A DNA stretch of 32,875 nucleotides, from positions 1 through 32,875 of the forward strand of contig JADLEQ010000014.1 of NCBI GenBank assembly GCA_020846005.1, given 5' to 3'. The DNA comes from Polyangiaceae bacterium. Its GTDB lineage: Bacteria > Myxococcota_A > Polyangia > Polyangiales > Polyangiaceae. Positions within the stretch are counted from its first letter, which is position 1. Every line of letters starts with the position of its first letter. The position numbers and the translations under genes were made by a program. This document shows positions 28,654 to 32,875 of the stretch, one piece after another. The notes beneath the pieces are model-generated. The model did no database searches. It was not told the DNA's origin and saw only the letters and a list, made by a program, of their open reading frames with translations.

Positions 28654-30234
28654 TCAGCTCGCGGCGCCGACGCCGAGCCAGGCGAAGAACTCGGGCATCT
28701 TCGCGCGCTGCTGCGGCGGCATGTACTCGAAGTTGCGCCCCCGATCGATGATCTCCCAGAAGTCCTTGCTGGTGACCCGCTCGAGCTGCTGCCGCACCTG
28801 CTCGAGGCGGTCGATGGGCTCGTCCTTCATGTCGTCGGCGATGCGGCGCGCCTTCGCGACCTCGCCCCGGCTCAGGTAGTACGCCGCCAGCTTCACCTGC
28901 GCCTTGCGGACCCCGAGGAGCGCCGCCTCCTGGCTCCGCGCGCGGAGCGGCCGATCCAGCTCGAGGAAGTCGGCCAGCATCTGCCGCTCCTCTGGGATCC
29001 CGGCCTCCGCCGCCACCTGACAAAGCGTCGAGACATCGTACGCCACCGTCTCCGTCACGAACGTGATCTTCATGTCGAAGCTCACGTGCCCGTAATAGCT
29101 CATGTGCTTCACCCCCTCGACGGCGGCCGCCCCGTTGCCGAGCCGGATCATCGCCTCGACCAGCAGGCGATACTGGTTCAGGACGTTGTACGCCGTCCGC
29201 ACGTCGCGCGCGTTGAGCGTCGAGCGCATGTAGGAATTCATGAACCGCAGGCAGAGCCGCACCAGCTCCTCGTCGCAAGCGGCTCCCGCGGCCTCGGCGA
29301 GGTACCGGGTGTCGATGGCGACCAGGTAGTTGATGTCGCGCATCGTCTGCAGCGCCTCGTTGTAGATGCCGAGGTACTGCCGCATCACCTTCCACTCGAC
29401 CCACGTCCGCCGCTGTTCCAGGTCGGCGAGGGACTCCGGATCCATCGCCACGAAGTCCGGGTTCGTGCGGATCCCCTCCCCGATGCGGAACCACACGTCC
29501 GCCGCGCGCGGCTTCACCGCCAGGTAGGCGAGGGCGAAATCCTTGAGCGCGTCGACGGCGCTGCTCGCGATGATCTTGTCCTTGCCCGAGATCGAGTTGC
29601 TCGTGATGTCCGTGAGCTCTTCCATCGCCCCGAGCGTCTCGACCTGGGCCGCGGCGCTCGCCGGGGCGTCCGTGAGCGCCGTGCCACGCGCCGTCTCGCT
29701 CACGGCCTCGGAGCGGATCCGGTGGATGATGTTGTTCGGCTCCAGGAACCAGAACACGTAGCCGAAGAACGGCGCCATGAGCACGAGCCCGACGGCCGTC
29801 GCCAACATCATCCCAAACACGGACGCCCGCGGGACGAAGTCGCCGTGCACCGCGACGCTGAGGAACACGCCGCAGACGGTGGCGATCACATAGTACCCGA
29901 GCGTCGCGAGGTTGACGCGATCCCGGAGGAACATCCGCGCGACGCCGGTGTAGCGGTCGGCGGACAGCTGCACGATGATGGAGACGACGGTGATCACGAT
30001 GCCGAGCACCGCGGCGTTCATCCCCGCGAGGGAGCTCACGGCGTCCGTGATGCTGCCCGGATCGAACTTGAAGTAGCGCTCGATCGGCCCCGACGGCGCG
30101 GGCGCAGGCACGCCCCCGGTCGCGTAGAAATCGACCGCGTAGAGGACCCAGAAGATCGCGAACGCCAGCGAGACGAGCAGGACGGCGGGGAGCGCCCAGC
30201 GCCCCCGGAAGCCCTCGCTCGTCGGCGCGCTCAT
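28654..30234 (-). CDS. DUF2254-like membrane protein
   Basis: A 526-residue inner-membrane protein. Four hydrophobic helices lie in the first third (about 14-34, 70-90, 108-129, 137-163), followed by a long soluble, mostly helical domain. The segments AAVLGIVITVVSIIVQLSAD and FLRDRVNLATLGYYVIATVC and the later LGAMEELTDITSNSI and KDKIIASSAVDALKDFALAY match the DUF2254 pattern. No function is established for the family. The ATG is seven nt after the PEP carboxykinase stop on the same strand, so the two genes are probably cotranscribed. Nothing in the sequence indicates an enzymatic or transport mechanism. Confidence 0.78.
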   Translation of the reverse strand: MSAPTSEGFRGRWALPAVLLVSLAFAIFWVLYAVDFYATGGVPAPAPSGPIERYFKFDPGSITDAVSSLAGMNAAVLGIVITVVSIIVQLSADRYTGVARMFLRDRVNLATLGYYVIATVCGVFLSVAVHGDFVPRASVFGMMLATAVGLVLMAPFFGYVFWFLEPNNIIHRIRSEAVSETARGTALTDAPASAAAQVETLGAMEELTDITSNSISGKDKIIASSAVDALKDFALAYLAVKPRAADVWFRIGEGIRTNPDFVAMDPESLADLEQRRTWVEWKVMRQYLGIYNEALQTMRDINYLVAIDTRYLAEAAGAACDEELVRLCLRFMNSYMRSTLNARDVRTAYNVLNQYRLLVEAMIRLGNGAAAVEGVKHMSYYGHVSFDMKITFVTETVAYDVSTLCQVAAEAGIPEERQMLADFLELDRPLRARSQEAALLGVRKAQVKLAAYYLSRGEVAKARRIADDMKDEPIDRLEQVRQQLERVTSKDFWEIIDRGRNFEYMPPQQRAKMPEFFAWLGVGAAS

Positions 30235-30241
30235 CGGCAGC

Positions 30242-32038
30242 TCAGGGCGCGGAGAGACGGCGCTCGAGGGAGTCGAGCTCGGCGGTGAGCGGCGCGGGGA
30301 GCCTCGCGCCGAATTGGGCGAAGTACTCGCGGGCGCCGGCGACCTCCGTCTTCCACTCGCCGCGGTCGACGCGGAGCAGCTCGGCGAGCGCGCCCTCCGG
30401 CAGCTTCACGCCCTCGAGCGCGAGGCCGTCGTCCGTCGGCACCCAGCCGATGGGAGTCTCCCGCGACTTGCCGCCGCCCTCGAGGCGCTCGCAGATCCAG
30501 GCGAGGACGCGGCTGTTCTCGCCGAACCCCGGCCAGAGGAACTTGCCGCGCTCGTCCTTGCGGAACCAGTTGACGGTGAAGATCTTGGGCGCGTTCGGCC
30601 CGAGGCGTGCCCCCATCGCCAGCCAGTGGCCGAAGTAGTCGGCCATGTTGTAGCCGCAGAAGGGGAGCATCGCGAACGGATCGCGCCGCAGCTTCCCGAC
30701 GGCGCCCGCCGCGGCGGCCGTGGTCTCGCTCGCGCTCGTGGCGCCCATCAAGACGCCGTGCTCCCAGGAGAAGGCCTGGTGCACGAGCGGGACCACGCTC
30801 GCCCGGCGACCGCCGAAGACGAACGCGCTGATCGGCACGCCTCGCGGGCTCTCCCACTCCGCATCGATCACGGGGCACGCGCCGGCCGGAGCGGTGTAGC
30901 GGGCGTTGGGGTGCGCGGCCGGAGAACCCGAGCCGGGCATCCACGAGTTGCCTCGCCAGTCCGTGAGGTGGTCGGGAGCTTCGTCCGTCATGTCCTCCCA
31001 CCAGACGTCGCCGTCGTCCGTCAGGGCGACGTTGGTGAAGATGCAGTCGCGCTCGAGCGTCGCCATCGCGTTGAAGTTGCTCTTGCGGTTCGTCCCGGGC
31101 GCGACACCGAAGAAACCTGCCTCCGGGTTGATGGCGTAGAGCCGCCCATCCTCCCCGGGGCGCATCCACGCGATGTCGTCACCGACCGTCCGCACCTGCC
31201 ACCCGGGCAGGGTTGGGACCAGCATGGCCAGGTTCGTCTTGCCGCACGCGCTCGGGAACGCGGCCGCGACGTAGTACGTCTTCCCCGCGGGCGAGGTGAG
31301 GCCGAGGATGAGCATGTGCTCGGCCATCCAGCCCTCTTGGCGGCCAGCGAAGCTGGCGATACGCAGCGCGAGGCACTTCTTCCCGAGGAGAGCGTTGCCG
31401 CCGTACCCGGAGCCGTAGCTCCAGATCTCGCGCGACTCGGGGAAATGAACGATGTACTTGTGCTCGGCATCGCACGGCCACGGCACGTCGCGCTTGCCGC
31501 GGGGCAGCGGGTGCCCGACGGAGTGGACGCACGGGATGAACTCGCCGTCCCCGAGGGCGGCGAGCACGGGCGCCCCGATCCGCGCCATGATGCGCATGTT
31601 CGCCACGACGTACGGCGAGTCCGTGAGCTGAACGCCGATCTTGGCGATCGGCGAGCCGATGGGGCCCATGCTGAACGGGATCACGTAGAGCGTCCGCCCG
31701 CGCATCGCCCCGCCGAACTTGGCGAGCAGGGTCGCGCGCATCTCGGCCGGATCGCGCCAGTTGTTCGTCGGCCCGGCGTCGTCCTTCGACGCGGTGCAAA
31801 TGAAGGTCCGATCCTCCACGCGAGCCACGTCGCCGGGGTCGCTCCGAGCGTAGAAGCTGTTCGGCCGCTTCTCCGGGGAGAGCCTCGTCAGCGTCCCGGT
31901 GGCGACCATGAGGTCACAGAGGAGCTGGTACTCCGCGTCGGAACCGTCGCACCAGTGCACCCGGGCGGGCTGGAGCGTCGCCGTCCACTGCTGGACCCAA
32001 TCGAGGAGCTTGCGGTTCGAGGTAGGAGACTTTGGCAT
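30242..32038 (-). CDS. pckG: Phosphoenolpyruvate carboxykinase (GTP)
   Basis: A 598-residue GTP-dependent PEPCK, converting oxaloacetate to phosphoenolpyruvate at the start of gluconeogenesis. The family signature FPSACGKTN is complete at 261-269 and includes the P-loop and reactive Cys265. The kinase-2 metal motif GDDIAWM is at 286-292, and [13 protein letters not shown] (118-130), [13 protein letters not shown] (209-221) and [20 protein letters not shown] near the C-terminus are typical. The open frame extends 32 codons further upstream, but the ATG at 32036-32038 is chosen because AAAGGG lies just before it and the family normally begins here. A TTGAAA at 32093-32098 (minus strand) could be a -35, with only a poor -10. 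It probably forms an operon with the DUF2254 gene. Confidence 0.96.
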   Translation of the reverse strand: MPKSPTSNRKLLDWVQQWTATLQPARVHWCDGSDAEYQLLCDLMVATGTLTRLSPEKRPNSFYARSDPGDVARVEDRTFICTASKDDAGPTNNWRDPAEMRATLLAKFGGAMRGRTLYVIPFSMGPIGSPIAKIGVQLTDSPYVVANMRIMARIGAPVLAALGDGEFIPCVHSVGHPLPRGKRDVPWPCDAEHKYIVHFPESREIWSYGSGYGGNALLGKKCLALRIASFAGRQEGWMAEHMLILGLTSPAGKTYYVAAAFPSACGKTNLAMLVPTLPGWQVRTVGDDIAWMRPGEDGRLYAINPEAGFFGVAPGTNRKSNFNAMATLERDCIFTNVALTDDGDVWWEDMTDEAPDHLTDWRGNSWMPGSGSPAAHPNARYTAPAGACPVIDAEWESPRGVPISAFVFGGRRASVVPLVHQAFSWEHGVLMGATSASETTAAAAGAVGKLRRDPFAMLPFCGYNMADYFGHWLAMGARLGPNAPKIFTVNWFRKDERGKFLWPGFGENSRVLAWICERLEGGGKSRETPIGWVPTDDGLALEGVKLPEGALAELLRVDRGEWKTEVAGAREYFAQFGARLPAPLTAELDSLERRLSAP

Positions 32039-32212
32039 TCCGGACCCTTTCGCCAACGGCGAGACGGCAGGCATGCCGCAGTGCGGCGCAGGTTTCAACC
32101 CGGAACGCCGCGCGCCACGCCCTGGCGCCCACATGCCAGGGCCGCCGGGCGCACCGGGCCGCTGGGCGAGGCGCGGCCGCGTGCCCCCTCCGGCAGGCGC
32201 GTCGTCGGCCGC

Positions 32213-32875
32213 TCAGCAGCTCGGGCACGTGCAGGTGAGCGACAGCGGCGCGGAGTCCTCCTGGCACGCCTCGTAAGCCACGCACACGCTCGGGCCGTCG
32301 CAGGCACACGAGGCGTCGCCTCCGCAGGCCGCGTCCCGCGTCACGCAGTGCGTGGTGGTCGACCAGGCGGACTCCTTCACGCAGAGCTGCCCCGCGCAGT
32401 CAGCGCAGGAGGTGACGCTCGCGCACTCGGTCACCGGAACGCAGTCGCCCGCCCAGCAGAGCCCGTTGACGCGCGGCACCGTGCCCTCTTGGCACTCGGG
32501 CGTCGGCGCGCCACACACGACGCCGCTCGCGTCGCACGAGTACCCCGCGACGCACCGCCCGGCAGCGCACCGCACGTGCGCCGCGGTGATCCCCCGCGAA
32601 GCGCAGGTGTCCATGATGCACATCACGGCGCACGTCGCCTGCGTCTCCCCCTTGGGGATCCCCTCGCACGTGCAGCAGTCGCTGAAGAGCGCGCAGTCGG
32701 AGTCCTCGTCGCACTCGGGCGTCCCTACCGCCCCCCCTCCGGTACCACCGCTCCCGCTCGCCCCCCCGCTCCCGCTCGCACCCCCACTCCCGCTCACGCC
32801 CCCGCTCGCACCCCCGCCCCCGCTCACGCCCCCGCTCGCACCCCCGCCCCCGCTCACGCCCCCGCTCGCACCCCC
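32213..32875 (-). CDS. Cys-rich secreted protein with Gly/Ser repeat linker (partial, N-terminus off window)
   Basis: The frame stays open to the right edge, so the signal peptide (probably a lipoprotein one) is outside the window; about 220 residues are visible. The first part is a repetitive Gly/Ser/Ala/Val linker, followed from TPECDEDSDCALFSDCCTCE onward by a compact domain with more than twenty cysteines, ending LTCTCPSC. Segments such as CAAGRCVAGYSCDASGVVC and CADCAGQLCVKESAWSTTTH suggest several small disulfide-bonded modules. Similar Cys-rich lipoproteins are frequent in myxobacteria, with no known function. A GTG inside the repeat is not taken as the start because coding repeats continue upstream of it. 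Confidence 0.8.
   Translation of the reverse strand, partial: GGASGGVSGGGGASGGVSGGGGASGGVSGSGGASGSGGASGSGGTGGGAVGTPECDEDSDCALFSDCCTCEGIPKGETQATCAVMCIMDTCASRGITAAHVRCAAGRCVAGYSCDASGVVCGAPTPECQEGTVPRVNGLCWAGDCVPVTECASVTSCADCAGQLCVKESAWSTTTHCVTRDAACGGDASCACDGPSVCVAYEACQEDSAPLSLTCTCPSC
32761..32875 (-). repeat. 30-bp tandem repeat in the lipoprotein linker
   Basis: Two perfect copies of a 30-bp unit start at 32821 and 32851 (the latter cut by the edge after 25 bases). A near-perfect copy occupies 32791-32820 and a degenerate one 32761-32790. The unit is a multiple of three and encodes a ten-residue Gly/Ala/Ser/Val block, so copy-number change keeps the frame. It continues beyond the window. Confidence 0.85.

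Noticed and set aside
30242-32134. Longer PEP carboxykinase start at 32134
   Set aside because: The extra 32 residues are not typical of the family and the internal ATG at 32038 has an AAAGGG ribosome-binding site.
32039-32212. Possible small gene or RNA in the gap upstream of PEP carboxykinase
   Set aside because: Only a short GCCGC/GCGGC hairpin (32075-32087) and a TTGAAA -35-like box are visible; no convincing coding or RNA structure.
32761-32875. CRISPR array suggested by regularly spaced 30-bp repeats
   Set aside because: Copies are directly adjacent with no unique spacers and are in phase with a Gly/Ser-rich coding linker.

Overview
The window is very GC-rich DNA with strong third-position G/C bias, many GTG/TTG starts and tightly packed genes. 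The gene content points to a myxobacterium (Myxococcota, most like the Sorangium/Polyangium side). Pointers are a giant Ser/Thr kinase–cyclase-like–AAA–repeat fusion, lipoproteins with long Gly/Ser/Ala linkers, a MopE-type Cys-rich metal-binding motif, a MYXO-CTERM-like sorting tail, a degenerate sigma-54-activator-like ATPase and a GTP-type PEP carboxykinase. No IS element, prophage, CRISPR array, tRNA or rRNA was recognised, and no gene-free stretch exceeds 300 bases. It reads as ordinary chromosomal core plus lineage-specific surface genes.

Layout. 1-1934 (+): tail of a degenerate NtrC-like ATPase, then an acyl-CoA dehydrogenase. 1952-5866 (-): multidomain Ser/Thr kinase regulator. 5935-8301 (+): two adjacent unknown proteins, both starting at TTG. 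8355-10531 (-): MoxR AAA ATPase followed by a PLP aminotransferase. 10632-13502 (+): solo AstA-like arginine N-succinyltransferase and an IgGFc-binding-like lipoprotein. 13524-21582 (-): a long minus-strand run. In transcription order it holds an unknown lipoprotein, an M23 peptidase, a von Willebrand A lipoprotein, a tiny selenoprotein, lysS, lolC/E-like permease and lolD. 21672-24913 (+): DUF362 protein, membrane-anchored beta-propeller-like protein and HAD phosphatase. 24931-25893 (-): probable outer-membrane protein. 25972-28606 (+): a coupled cassette of Cys-rich lipoprotein, Ig-like MYXO-CTERM protein and exported barrel-like protein. 28654-32038 (-): PEP carboxykinase and a DUF2254 membrane protein. 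32213-32875 (-): Cys-rich lipoprotein running off the right edge.

The most notable hidden item is the small minus-strand gene at 17819-18031. A 70-residue SelT/SelW/SelH (Rdx) family protein is broken only by an in-frame TGA, placed exactly at the redox motif (Cys-His-Ala-UGA). A GC-rich hairpin 14 nt after the TGA has the geometry of a bacterial SECIS, so the TGA is best read as selenocysteine. Ordinary gene finders stop at this codon and miss the gene.

A second recurring pattern is promoter architecture. Several genes carry a TAnnnT hexamer, often preceded by TGn (extended -10), ending 6-9 nt before the start codon. This predicts leaderless mRNAs. Genes with longer predicted leaders have a purine-rich Shine-Dalgarno instead. 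Functionally the window mixes housekeeping functions (lysyl-tRNA charging, lipoprotein sorting, gluconeogenesis, fatty-acid oxidation) with many exported lipoproteins that would use the LolCD system encoded in the middle.
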